From positions 1 through 64,000 of the forward strand of contig NZ_JOAG01000004.1 of the NCBI RefSeq assembly GCF_000725485.1: a DNA stretch of 64,000 bases. The letters are read 5' to 3'. Positions within the stretch are counted from its first letter, which is position 1. Each line of letters starts with the position of its first letter. Position numbers and translations under genes: made by a program. Below are positions 1 to 12,908 of this stretch, piece by piece. Origin of the DNA: Nonomuraea candida. GTDB taxonomy: Bacteria > Actinomycetota > Actinomycetes > Streptosporangiales > Streptosporangiaceae. Below the pieces are notes generated by a model, which worked only from the letters and a program-made list of their open reading frames with translations, was not told where the DNA came from and searched no databases.

Positions 1-1010
1 TGAGGTGATCTCAGCAAAATAGTTCGGACGTTTGGGATTTCTTGGACGTCGTTGCCGACGTTCCGGGCCTTTCGGGAGGAGTCGCCGAAGGCCGGAAACA
101 GGCGTGGAGCCCCCGGTAAAAGAGCTCTCACCACAAGACGCTCAACCGGCCGGAAGGCTCCACGTGATTGCTCATCGTGCCACGCTCGACGTCTCCCGCG
201 CACTCGTTCAGTACGTCGCCCGCCTCCTGCACGAAGAACGCCGCCTGCGTGGCACCCCGAAAGGCAGCCGGGTCTTGAGCCCATTCCGGCAGGCGGTCAT
301 GGTGGTGCGCTGGTTCCGCGGTGAGCACGACGTTCCCAAGCTCGGACGTGACCATCGCGTCTCCCGGGCCACCGCCTACCGCTACATCCACGAGGGAATC
401 GAGGTCCTCGCAGCTCAAGCACCGGATCTGTCTCAAGCCCTCGAGCGCGCACACGCTGAAGGGCTGGCGTACGTGATCCTCGATGGCACCCTGATCTCCA
501 TCGACCGCTGCGCCGAGCAGACCGTCAGCGTCAAGGGCGAACCCATCGACGCCTGGTACTCGGGCAAGGCCCACCAGCACGCCGGCAACCTGCAAGCGCT
601 CTCGGCACCTGACGGGCTGCCGCTGTGGATCGCCGAGGTCGAACCCGGCTCGGTCCACGACCTCACCGCCGCCCGAGCTCACGTTCTGGGTGCGCTGTAC
701 GCCGCAGCCGCACACGGCCTGCCGACCCTCGCCGACAGCGGCTACGACGGCGCCGGAATCGGCATCCACACACCGATCAAACAGCCCGAAGGCAACCAGA
801 TCCTCAGCCCGGACAACCGCACCTACAACCGGCTTCTACGAGCCCTGCGCTGTCTCGGCGAGCGCGGATTCGCCCTGCTCAAAGGCCGCTGGCGGACTCT
901 CCAGCACATCACCGTCAGCCCGAGCAGAATCGGCGACATCGCCCGCGCGGCGCTTGTCCTCACCCACTTCGAGCACAATTACCTACCGGCAATTCGTTGA
1001 GATCACATCA
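1..1010 (+). mobile_element. IS5-family-like insertion sequence
   Basis: An insertion sequence of about 1 kb with one transposase gene. The terminal inverted repeats are visible: positions 1-20 match the reverse complement of 991-1010 at 16 of 20 bases, including the core GTGATCTCA (5-13) and TGAGATCAC (998-1006). The left boundary may lie just outside the window, so the target duplication cannot be read. The transposase stop codon (998-1000) lies inside the right repeat. The element sits at the 3' end of a minus-strand gene and supplies that gene's last codons, so it inserted there. Assignment to IS5 rests on the transposase type. Confidence 0.8.
164..1000 (+). CDS. IS5-family DDE transposase
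   Basis: DDE-superfamily transposase of about 278 residues, the usual size for this group. An N-terminal helix-turn-helix region (RVSRATAYRYIHEG) precedes an RNase H-like catalytic domain. The likely triad is Asp in DGTLISID, Asp in LADSGYDGAG and Glu in LGERGFALLKGRW. The frame is open from an ATG at 32, but GTG 164 is preferred because GGAAGG lies just upstream and the 32-163 segment looks like non-coding IS end. The reading frame is uninterrupted, so the enzyme may be active. Its stop codon overlaps the right inverted repeat. Confidence 0.85.
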   Translation: MIAHRATLDVSRALVQYVARLLHEERRLRGTPKGSRVLSPFRQAVMVVRWFRGEHDVPKLGRDHRVSRATAYRYIHEGIEVLAAQAPDLSQALERAHAEGLAYVILDGTLISIDRCAEQTVSVKGEPIDAWYSGKAHQHAGNLQALSAPDGLPLWIAEVEPGSVHDLTAARAHVLGALYAAAAHGLPTLADSGYDGAGIGIHTPIKQPEGNQILSPDNRTYNRLLRALRCLGERGFALLKGRWRTLQHITVSPSRIGDIARAALVLTHFEHNYLPAIR

Positions 1011-1931
1011 GTGAGGCCATCGCGATCTGCTGACATCCATTCACGGCAGCTAGTGCATCGTTCCAGATCCTGATAGTCGCCGAAGTAACCGCACTCGAAG
1101 CAGCCGTGGGCCGCATCAACTGTTGCGGTGGCCTGAAGGCCGTGGACCAACGCTTCCTCCCCACACCAGTGGCAGTTGGACACAGGCCGCTCACCACCAT
1201 GCTTCACCGCTCGATACCGCGACTTTCCGAGGACGTTCTCCACATACGCCTCTGCTGAGACGATTCCGATTGGAGAGTATGAGCAGAACAGGCAGCGGCC
1301 TTTCCCCTCCAACAGGAACGTGTCCTGCATACACTCCGGACACTTGACCACGGGGATGTCGGCTTCGGCAATCGCAGGCTTCAAGCTGTTCAAGAGCTCA
1401 CGAACCATCACTTCGATCGTGCGCACTTGCTCCATGACGCTTCTGTACGTGCGGCTTATGAGCCTACGCTCCTCATCAGGAGCGCCCGGGGCCAACTCCC
1501 TCTCGATGAAGCGCAGCAGTGCCTCCATAGCTGGGGCCACCGTAGCCTTGATCGCCAAAGGGTTGTTGTCCGACAAGAGGGCGAAGTGAGCGACCTGGTT
1601 ACGGACTCGGTTCAACCCCTTGATTCGCCGTAGGTCTTTGTCCGAGATCGTCACGTTCGCGATGTTCACTAGGCGATCCAACGCCTGGTCGATAGTGACG
1701 CTCTTGAAGTCGCCAATCTCGTACTTCGCTCGCTGAGCCTCACGGAGGTCGGCCACAACGAGACTCCAATGCTCACGCGCCAGGCGGGCCTTGAGCAAGG
1801 TCTCGAAGCTTGCGCTCAGGGTGCAGTGCCGCGTACTTAGCGTCCCGCTCGCTACCATCTGCGAGCAGTTCGACTGAGCTCTTGAGGAAATCTAATCCGT
1901 TGTTGATCACATGCCAGTTGATCTCTGCCAT
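983..1931 (-). pseudogene. HEPN-like zinc-ribbon protein, frameshifted and IS-truncated
   Basis: The original start is probably ATG 1931 with GAGGGAC as ribosome binding site, encoding MAEINWHVINNGLDFL and onward to KYAALH. Near 1819-1821 (GGG) the frame breaks: removing one base joins KYAALH to LSASFETLLKARLAREHW, so a 1-nt insertion is likely. The rest is helical, with an RNQVAH element that fits the HEPN RX4H motif, followed by CPEC/CLFC, CHWC/CFEC and a lone CTSC pair. The last eight residues and the stop are encoded by the IS end, so the partner of the last Cys pair is missing. HEPN proteins are often RNases or toxins, but I do not recognise this family and function is unknown. Confidence 0.65.
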
Positions 1932-2020
1932 GACGAGGTCCCTCAGACAGGGCTCTGCTGTCGTACATCACTCCCGTTTCGGGGAGGCTAGTCACGCAGT
2001 TAGACACTCGGGAGAGTACA

Positions 2021-2051
2021 AAGGCCGCTTCCGATCCTCGGAAACGGCCTT
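2021..2051 (-). terminator. Terminator after tRNA-Ile
   Basis: Inverted repeat with AAGGCCG and CTTCCGA arms pairing to TCGGAA and CGGCCTT across a short loop. On the minus strand it is followed by TTTGT. It lies 10 bases downstream of the tRNA-Ile gene and should end its transcript. Confidence 0.6.
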
Positions 2052-2060
2052 CTAGCTGGG

Positions 2061-2134
2061 TGGGGCTACCAGGACTTGAACCTGGGACCTCTTCCTTATC
2101 AGGGAAGCGCTCTAACCGACTGAGCTATAGCCCC
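2061..2134 (-). tRNA. tRNA-Ile(GAT)
   Basis: On the minus strand the sequence folds as a 74-nt tRNA. The acceptor stem GGGGCTA pairs with TAGCCCC and the discriminator is A. The D arm contains AGCTCAGTCGGTTAGAGC. The anticodon stem CTTCC/GGAAG encloses loop CTGATAA, giving anticodon GAT (isoleucine). The T arm contains GGTTCAAGTCC. CCA is not encoded (the next bases are CCC), so the pcnA product would add it. A tRNA-Ile downstream of gyrA is common in actinobacteria. Confidence 0.95.
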
Positions 2135-2264
2135 GCTCGCACCCCGAACGTTATCGCATCCGCCTCGGGGAGGCGAACCGGTTGTTCGGGACGAGAAAAG
2201 CTTACCGCCTTCCGCGGACTGCTCGCGCCGTCCTCGCCCTCGCGGGAACGGCGCGAGCGCCGGG

Positions 2265-2999
2265 TTACTCGGCCTCGCTGAAGGTCACCTCGACGCCGCC
2301 CACGAGGTCGGAGGCGATGTTGTAGATGACCGCCCCCAGCGTCGACAGGGCGGTGATCAGCACGACGTTCACGGCGCCGATCAGGGCCGTGTAGCCGAGG
2401 ATCCGTACGGGCTCGAACCAGGAGGCGATGTCGATCGAGATCGAGTTCTGGCCCTGCTCGCCCTGGCCGAGCTGGTTGACCAGGTTGACGATCGAGTCGA
2501 AGACGCCCAGGGCCGACAGCACGCCATACAGGACGGCCACCGCCACGAACAGCACCACGAAGCACACGAGGGAGACCACGAAGCTGAACTTCATGGCCGA
2601 CCACGGCTCGACGCGGCGCAGGACCAGGTGGGCCTTGCGGGGCAGCCGGCCCCCCGAGGAGCCCGACGACTTCTTCTTGCCGCTGCCGGGCAGCTCGACG
2701 GCCGGCGGGGCCTCGGTGGCCAGCGACGGGCGCAGGCGGACCGTCTCGTTGCCCTCCGGCTGCTGCCCGGCCTGGGGCGAACCAGGCATCATGGGCGGGG
2801 CGGAGGAAGCGTGCGGGCCGGATTGGGACGGCGGCGAAGGCTTGTTGTCCTCCTTGCCCGGCAGGGGCCTGCCCTGCGCGGGTGAGGTGTCACGGCCTTC
2901 GTCGACCGCGTCGAACATCTCGGATTCTGTGGGCTTCTTCGGCTGCTGTCCGTTACCCGAAGCCGCCTTGGCCCTGGCGGTGCCACCCTGGGCGCTCAT
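2265..2999 (-). CDS. DUF3566 membrane protein
   Basis: Protein of 244 residues with two parts. Residues 1-135 are hydrophilic, low-complexity and Pro/Ser/Gly-rich. The C-terminal 110 residues form the DUF3566 domain, with two strong membrane segments (around FVVSLVCFVVLFVAVAVLYG and ILGYTALIGAVNVVLITALS) joined by an external loop. It starts 3 bases after the gyrA stop with GGAGGAG upstream, so it is probably in the gyrB-gyrA operon. This gene follows gyrA in many actinobacteria; its function is unknown. Confidence 0.85.
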   Translation of the reverse strand: MSAQGGTARAKAASGNGQQPKKPTESEMFDAVDEGRDTSPAQGRPLPGKEDNKPSPPSQSGPHASSAPPMMPGSPQAGQQPEGNETVRLRPSLATEAPPAVELPGSGKKKSSGSSGGRLPRKAHLVLRRVEPWSAMKFSFVVSLVCFVVLFVAVAVLYGVLSALGVFDSIVNLVNQLGQGEQGQNSISIDIASWFEPVRILGYTALIGAVNVVLITALSTLGAVIYNIASDLVGGVEVTFSEAE

Positions 3000-3002
3000 G
3001 AG

Positions 3003-5501
<2,499 letters not shown>

Positions 5502-5516
5502 AGGTGTAGGTCCTTC

Positions 5517-7810
<2,294 letters not shown>

Positions 7811-8755
7811 CTACCCGTAGGTGTCGCCGGGACCCCGGCTTCCGGTCACCCGCAATCCCCCTGACGGACGCGGCGCGTTCTGCGGGCCCCTGACCTTGAC
7901 CTTCGTCACGGTGCCGTCGCCGAGCTCCTCGTTCAGCCTGCGCACGAGGGTGCGCGCGAGCAGCCTGACCTGCGTCGCCCAGGCCGTCGAGTCGGCCAGG
8001 ATCAGCACTTCCCCGTCGTCGAACGACTCCGGCTTGGTGTGGGCGGCCAGGTCGGGGCCCACGATCTCGACCCAGCGGCCGAACACCGCGCCGACGGCCG
8101 CCGGCCGCTCCCAGCCGCGGTCGGCCAGCAGGTCGGCGATCGCGCGCCCGAAGAGCTGCGGGTCGCCGCTTCCCCTGCGCGGGCCGGCGGCCTTGCGCCG
8201 GGGCTCGCGGCGGGGGAGCTGGCCGCGCTTGGCGGCGTCGGCCTTGGCCTGGGCGAGCTTCTCCCTGGCCAGCGCGACGCCCCGGGCCGTCGAGCTCGCC
8301 CCCTTGGCCGCCGCCGCGGCCGGCCCGGAACCCCCAGGCGCCGCCGACGCGCCGCCCGCGGCCGATGCGCCGGGAGCCGGGGACACCCCGGAGGCCGCCG
8401 GCCCGCCGACCGACGCCGGCCCGCCGACCGACGCCGATGCGCCGGGAGCCGGGGACGCGCCTGGGGCCGAGGACGCCCTTGGGGACGCGCCTGGGGCCGG
8501 GGGCGCGCCGGTCGGACCGGCGGCCTCCTGCGCGGCCTGTCCACCGCGCGGGCCCACAGCCTGTGGACCGCCCGCCCTCCTGGGATCACCGGACACCCGG
8601 CCTCCCGGGAGATCACCGGGGGCACGCCCCTCGGACCCCACAGCCTGTGGACGGCCCGGGGCGCGGCCGCCCGGAGCCTGGGCCTGTGGACGGGCGCCCC
8701 CGCCCCGCGTGCCGGGTGGGAAGCCCTCCGCGGGGTGTGGTCGGTCAGCGGACAC
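7811..8755 (-). CDS. dciA: DciA-like DUF721 helicase-loading protein
   Basis: Product of 314 residues. The C-terminal 125 residues form the DUF721/DciA domain ([32 protein letters not shown] through [26 protein letters not shown]). DciA is the ancestral bacterial loader of the replicative helicase DnaB. The N-terminal 190 residues are low-complexity Pro/Gly/Ala-rich sequence with repeats such as GASPAPGAS and VGGPAS. The GTG start overlaps the recF stop by 11 bases, so translation is coupled. Four DnaA-box cores lie in the linker-coding part (8537-8693). Confidence 0.85.
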   Translation of the reverse strand: MSADRPHPAEGFPPGTRGGGARPQAQAPGGRAPGRPQAVGSEGRAPGDLPGGRVSGDPRRAGGPQAVGPRGGQAAQEAAGPTGAPPAPGASPRASSAPGASPAPGASASVGGPASVGGPAASGVSPAPGASAAGGASAAPGGSGPAAAAAKGASSTARGVALAREKLAQAKADAAKRGQLPRREPRRKAAGPRRGSGDPQLFGRAIADLLADRGWERPAAVGAVFGRWVEIVGPDLAAHTKPESFDDGEVLILADSTAWATQVRLLARTLVRRLNEELGDGTVTKVKVRGPQNAPRPSGGLRVTGSRGPGDTYG

Positions 8756-9989
8756 GGGTCACACTCCCTTCGGCGACGTCGAATCTTCCTCCCACCAGCT
8801 CCGGGGGCACGTCGTCGGGCACGGCAGCCGTGATGAGCACCTGCTCGGCCGGCCCGACGATCTCGGCCAGCCGCCGCCTGCGCTGGCTGTCGAGCTCGGC
8901 GAACACGTCGTCGAGGATCAGCACGGGATCGCCGCCGTCGGCCCGCAGCAGGTCGTACGCCGCCAGCCGCAGCGCCAGCGCGAACGACCACGACTCCCCG
9001 TGGCTGGCGTAGCCCCGGGCGGGCAGATCGCCGAGCCCGAGCAGCAGATCGTCGCGGTGCGGGCCGACGAGCGTGACCCCTCGTTCGAGCTCCGACTGGC
9101 GGACCTCCAATAGCCGCTCCCGCAGACGCTCTTCAAGGGTTTTCCCCAAGTCTGTGGATAACGTCTGTGTATCGAAAGATCCCCGCTCACCGGGGACTTC
9201 GCCCTCCTGGACACCGTCGTCGTTGTCCCCACCTGTGGACAACGTGCTGCGGTAGGCCAGCGTCGCGGGGGCGCTCGACGGGGCGAGCGCGGCGTAGGCC
9301 CCGGCCACCAGCGGGCGCAGCGCCTCGATGAGCTCCAGCCGCCCGCGCAGCAACTCCGCGCCGTGCCTGGCGAGGTGGGCGTCCCAGACCTCCAGGGTGC
9401 TCAGCACGTCGCCCGCGCCCGCCGCGGCGAACCCGCTGTCGCCCTCCTGCCGCCGGGGGCTCCTGCTGCCCCTGCGGGCCTGCGCGGCCGTGCGCAGCAG
9501 GGCTCCGCGCTGCTTCAGCACCCGGTCGTAGTCGGCGCGCACGCCGGCGAACCTGGGTGTCCTGGACACCAGCAGCTCGTCGAGGAAGCGGCGGCGCTCG
9601 GACGGGTCGCCCTTGGCGAGCGCCAGGTCCTCGGGGGCGAACAGCACCGTGCGCAGCAGCCCGACCACGTCGCGGGCCCTGGACACGGGGGAGCGGTTGA
9701 GCCGGGCGCGGTTGGCCCGGCCCGGGTTGATCTCCAGCTCGATGAGCGCCCGCCGGTCGTCACGCTGGACGGCGCAGCGCACGATCGCCCGCGCGGCCCC
9801 CTGCCGCACGAGCGGCGCGTCGCTCGCCACCCGGTGGCTGGAGTGCGTCGCGACGTAGCCGAGGGCCTCGACCAGGTTGGTCTTGCCCTGGCCGTTGGGC
9901 CCGACGAACGCCGTGACGCCCGGCTCCAGGCCGAGCTCCACGGACGCGTAGGACCGGAAGTCGGTCAGCGAGAGGTGGGCGACATGCAC
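8745..9989 (-). CDS. recF: DNA repair ATPase RecF
   Basis: ABC-type ATPase that loads RecA at single-strand gaps with RecO and RecR. The N terminus [14 protein letters not shown] and Walker [10 protein letters not shown] are typical, and Walker B is in [13 protein letters not shown]. At 414 residues it is about 40 longer than usual. The excess is two variable segments, one Arg/Gly-rich (around [10 protein letters not shown]) and one acidic (around [13 protein letters not shown]). The start is GTG. The acidic insertion is encoded by DNA with two perfect DnaA boxes (9153-9161 and 9234-9242). Confidence 0.95.
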   Translation of the reverse strand: MHVAHLSLTDFRSYASVELGLEPGVTAFVGPNGQGKTNLVEALGYVATHSSHRVASDAPLVRQGAARAIVRCAVQRDDRRALIELEINPGRANRARLNRSPVSRARDVVGLLRTVLFAPEDLALAKGDPSERRRFLDELLVSRTPRFAGVRADYDRVLKQRGALLRTAAQARRGSRSPRRQEGDSGFAAAGAGDVLSTLEVWDAHLARHGAELLRGRLELIEALRPLVAGAYAALAPSSAPATLAYRSTLSTGGDNDDGVQEGEVPGERGSFDTQTLSTDLGKTLEERLRERLLEVRQSELERGVTLVGPHRDDLLLGLGDLPARGYASHGESWSFALALRLAAYDLLRADGGDPVLILDDVFAELDSQRRRRLAEIVGPAEQVLITAAVPDDVPPELVGGRFDVAEGSVTRVR

Positions 9990-10236
9990 CCCACGAAGGT
10001 TAGTGGGCCTCGCGGGTCACTTGGGTCACCGGCATGCGCTCTTGTGGAAAAACCCCGGCGCTGTGGATAACCCCGCCGTACGGTCCGGACCGGCGCGCGT
10101 CCGCCGGTCTGGCGCCCTCGGCGCCCGGGCCTGCGCGCGCCCTCACGCGGCGGCCCCGGGCCTCGCCGTCCGGCTCACGCCCGCGGAACTCATGCCGCAG
10201 AGCTCACGCCGTCCGGCTCACTCCCACCGGCTCGGC
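9990..10236. promoter_or_regulatory. recF upstream region with DnaA boxes
   Basis: A 247-bp gap between gnd and recF. It contains a perfect TGTGGATAA (10062-10070, the reverse of TTATCCACA) and TGTGGAAAA (10043-10051). The rest is GC-rich with no gene. It may be a further DnaA-binding site in the oriC neighbourhood. Confidence 0.5.
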
Positions 10237-11181
10237 TCAGCGGTCGGCCTCGCGCGGCGGCGTGACGTCGGCGCCCGGCGCGTCGGCGCCCTTGCCCGTG
10301 CTGCCCTCCGCCGAGGTGATGGCGTGGCCGCCGAACTGGTTGCGCAGCGCCGCGACCACCTTCATCGCGGGGGAGTCGTCCTGGCGCGAGGCGAACCTGG
10401 CGTAGAGCGCGGCCGTGATGACCGGCAGCGGCACCGCGTGGTCGACGGCGGCCTGCACCGTCCACCGGCCCTCGCCGGAGTCTTGTGCGTAACCGCGCAG
10501 CTGCTCGAGGTGCTCGTCGTCGTCGAGCGCCCGCACCAGCAGGTCGAGCAGCCAGGAGCGGATCACGGTGCCGGTGCGCCAGCTGCTGAAGGAGCCCTTG
10601 ACGTCTTTGACGACGTCGGAGGCCTCCAGCAGCTCCCAGCCCTCCGCGAAGGCCTGCATCATGCCGTATTCGATGCCGTTGTGCACCATCTTCGCGAAGT
10701 GTCCGGCGCCGACGTCGCCGGCGTGGACGAAGCCGTCCTCGCCCTCGGGCTTGAGCGTCTCGAAGATGGGCATGAGCCGGTCGATGTGGGCCTTGTCGCC
10801 GCCGCACATGAGCGCGTAGCCGTTCTTCAGGCCCCAGACGCCGCCGCTCACGCCGCAGTCGACGAACCCGATGCCCTTGCCCGCCAGCTCGGAGGCGTGC
10901 TTCTGGTCGTCCACATAGTGGGAGTTTCCGCCGTCCACCACGACGTCGCCGTCGGCGAGCAGCTCGCCGAGGTCGTCGATGGTGGTCTGGGTCGCCTTGC
11001 CCGCGGGCACCATGACCCAGATCGCGCGTGGCGCCTCCAGGCGCTCGACGAGCTCTTTGAGGCTGGCCACGTCGCTGATCGCCGGGTCCCGGTCGTAGCC
11101 GATGACCTCATGACCGCCGCGGCGCAGCCGTTCGGCCATGTTGCCGCCCATCTTGCCCAGCCCGACCATGCCGATCTGCAT
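10237..11181 (-). CDS. gnd: 6-phosphogluconate dehydrogenase, decarboxylating (short form)
   Basis: Oxidises 6-phosphogluconate to ribulose 5-phosphate and CO2 in the pentose phosphate pathway. The N-terminal Rossmann fold starts MQIGMVGLGKMGGNM, with VVDGGNSHYVDD and GFVDCGVSGGVWG following. The catalytic region has GHFAKMVHNGIEYGMMQ. At 314 residues it is the short form, a group often NAD-preferring; the cofactor is an inference. ATG with AAGGGGG 9 bases upstream sets the start. Its place between dnaN and recF is the common actinobacterial arrangement. Confidence 0.93.
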   Translation of the reverse strand: MQIGMVGLGKMGGNMAERLRRGGHEVIGYDRDPAISDVASLKELVERLEAPRAIWVMVPAGKATQTTIDDLGELLADGDVVVDGGNSHYVDDQKHASELAGKGIGFVDCGVSGGVWGLKNGYALMCGGDKAHIDRLMPIFETLKPEGEDGFVHAGDVGAGHFAKMVHNGIEYGMMQAFAEGWELLEASDVVKDVKGSFSSWRTGTVIRSWLLDLLVRALDDDEHLEQLRGYAQDSGEGRWTVQAAVDHAVPLPVITAALYARFASRQDDSPAMKVVAALRNQFGGHAITSAEGSTGKGADAPGADVTPPREADR

Positions 11182-11226
11182 GATGTCTACCCCCTTGTCA
11201 GACTTCCATCATCTCCGATGACAGGT

Positions 11227-12366
11227 TCAGCCTGACAGTCGGATGGGCATGATCAGGTATCGGTAGTCCGTGCCGGCCTGGTCCTCCACAGGCTTGCCCC
11301 CGGTGAGGATAGCGGGCTTCGTCGATGTGGTCATCTGCAGCCTGGCCACATCGGAGTCGATGGCGCCCAGCCCCTCCAGCAGGAACTGGTGGTTGAAGGC
11401 GATGTTCATCTCCTCGCCCTCGTAGTCGACCGGGAGCGCCTCGACGGCCTGCGCCTCGTCGCCGCTGCCGGCCTCCAGCACGACCTCGCCGCTCTTGAAC
11501 GCCAGGCGTACGGGGGTGTTGCGCTCGGCGACCAGGGCCACGCGCTTGACCGCCTCGACGAACGGGCCCGTGGACAGGTCGGCGCGGGCCGAGAACTCGG
11601 TGGGCAGCAGCGAGCGGTATTTCGGGAACTCGGGGTCGAGCAGACGGGTGGTGGTGCGCCGCCCGGCGCTGGAGAAGCCGATCATGCCCTCGCCGGTGCC
11701 GCCGGCGGAGCTGAGCGCGATCTCCACCTCGGCGCCGGTCGTGCCGAGGGCCTTGGCCGTGTCGGCGAGCGTCTTGCCGGGGATCATCGCGATCGCGGCG
11801 AAGTCGGGCTGTCCCGGCTGCCACTTCAGCTCGCGCACGGCCAGCCGGTAGCGGTCGGTGGCGGCGAGGGTCACGGTGTCGCCCTCGATCTCCATCCGCA
11901 CGCCCGTGAGCATGGGCAGGGTGTCGTCGCGGCCCGCGGCGACGGCGACCTGGGCGACGGCGGAGGCGAACACGTCGCTGCCGACCCGGCCCGCGGCCGG
12001 GGGCATGGCGGGGAGGGTCGGGTAGTCCTCCACAGGCATGGTGAGGAGGGTGAAGCGCGCGCTGCCGCACGTGACGACGGCCTTGGCGCCGTCCACCACG
12101 AAGTCCACAGGCTGTGCGGGAAGCGCGCGCGTGATCTCGGCGAGCAGCTTGCCCGAGACCAGGACGACCCCGGGCTCGCCGGTGTGGAGTTCGAGTGTCA
12201 CTTCCGCGGAGACCTCGTAGTCGAAGCCGGACAGCTTGAGCCGCTGCTCCTCCGTGACCTCCAGGCGCATGCCGGCGAGTACGGGCACCGACGGACGCGC
12301 CGGGAGGCTGCGTGCCGTCCATGCCACCGCCTCAGCGAGGACGTCTCGCTCGATTCGGAACATCAC
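11227..12366 (-). CDS. dnaN: DNA polymerase III beta sliding clamp
   Basis: Ring-shaped clamp that tethers DNA polymerase III to the template. It is 379 residues, with the N terminus FRIERDVLAEAVAWTARSLP, internal ATDRYRLAVRE, and C terminus YRYLIMPIRLSG. GTG 12366 has AGGAGG 9 bases upstream; an ATG is the next codon. The gene lies directly downstream of oriC and is followed after 45 bases by gnd. Confidence 0.97.
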   Translation of the reverse strand: MMFRIERDVLAEAVAWTARSLPARPSVPVLAGMRLEVTEEQRLKLSGFDYEVSAEVTLELHTGEPGVVLVSGKLLAEITRALPAQPVDFVVDGAKAVVTCGSARFTLLTMPVEDYPTLPAMPPAAGRVGSDVFASAVAQVAVAAGRDDTLPMLTGVRMEIEGDTVTLAATDRYRLAVRELKWQPGQPDFAAIAMIPGKTLADTAKALGTTGAEVEIALSSAGGTGEGMIGFSSAGRRTTTRLLDPEFPKYRSLLPTEFSARADLSTGPFVEAVKRVALVAERNTPVRLAFKSGEVVLEAGSGDEAQAVEALPVDYEGEEMNIAFNHQFLLEGLGAIDSDVARLQMTTSTKPAILTGGKPVEDQAGTDYRYLIMPIRLSG

Positions 12367-12908
12367 GGTGATCAGCCTCCTGGGTTCGTCGTTGATTGAA
12401 GGATCTCAAGGATCCACCCTCCCGGACTCGCGCTCCGAGAGAACCCTCTATGGGTCTTTGAGTTTCTTAGTTAGAGAGATAAGAGGTCATCACACTAGGG
12501 GCTGTGGAAACTGTGGACAACCGGCGTCTTGGCTGGTCAGGGCCACTATTTTCATCCACTGGGGGTGTGGGTGACGCCTGGGGAGAACTCTCGCGCCTGG
12601 GGATGACGATTCTTCGCCCACAGGCCGTCCCCAGATCATGGTGTCTCTGTCCACGGCTGGACGGGGGTTATCCACGAGGTTTCCACAGGTTATCCACGGG
12701 GTAAAAGGGGCGCTTCTGGAGCCCCAGATCGACTGTTCACAGTCTGTCCACACGTTGTCCACTGGTAGTCCCCAGGTTCTCCCCAGGATGTCCCCACCTC
12801 TGTCCCCAGCCGATGTGGACGGATTTTTCCCGGCATTGTGGGGTGAACGACCGCCCCGATTTTGCGTTTCCGCTGGTCCACAGTGTTTTCCACAGGCTGT
12901 GTATGACT
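12367..12908. promoter_or_regulatory. oriC: dnaA-dnaN intergenic origin with DnaA boxes
   Basis: A 542-bp region with many DnaA-box-like 9-mers. There is a perfect box TGTGGACAA at 12512-12520. Near matches are CTGTCCACG 12647, TTATCCACG 12668 and 12690, GTTTCCACA 12679, CTGTTCACA 12733, CTGTCCACA 12744, TTGTCCACT 12755, TGTGGACGG 12814, TGGTCCACA 12874 and TTTTCCACA 12886. The stretch at 12400-12500 is less GC-rich (TTGAGTTTCTTAGTTAGAG) and could be the unwinding element. Position between dnaA and dnaN matches the experimentally known Streptomyces and Mycobacterium origins. Confidence 0.9.
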
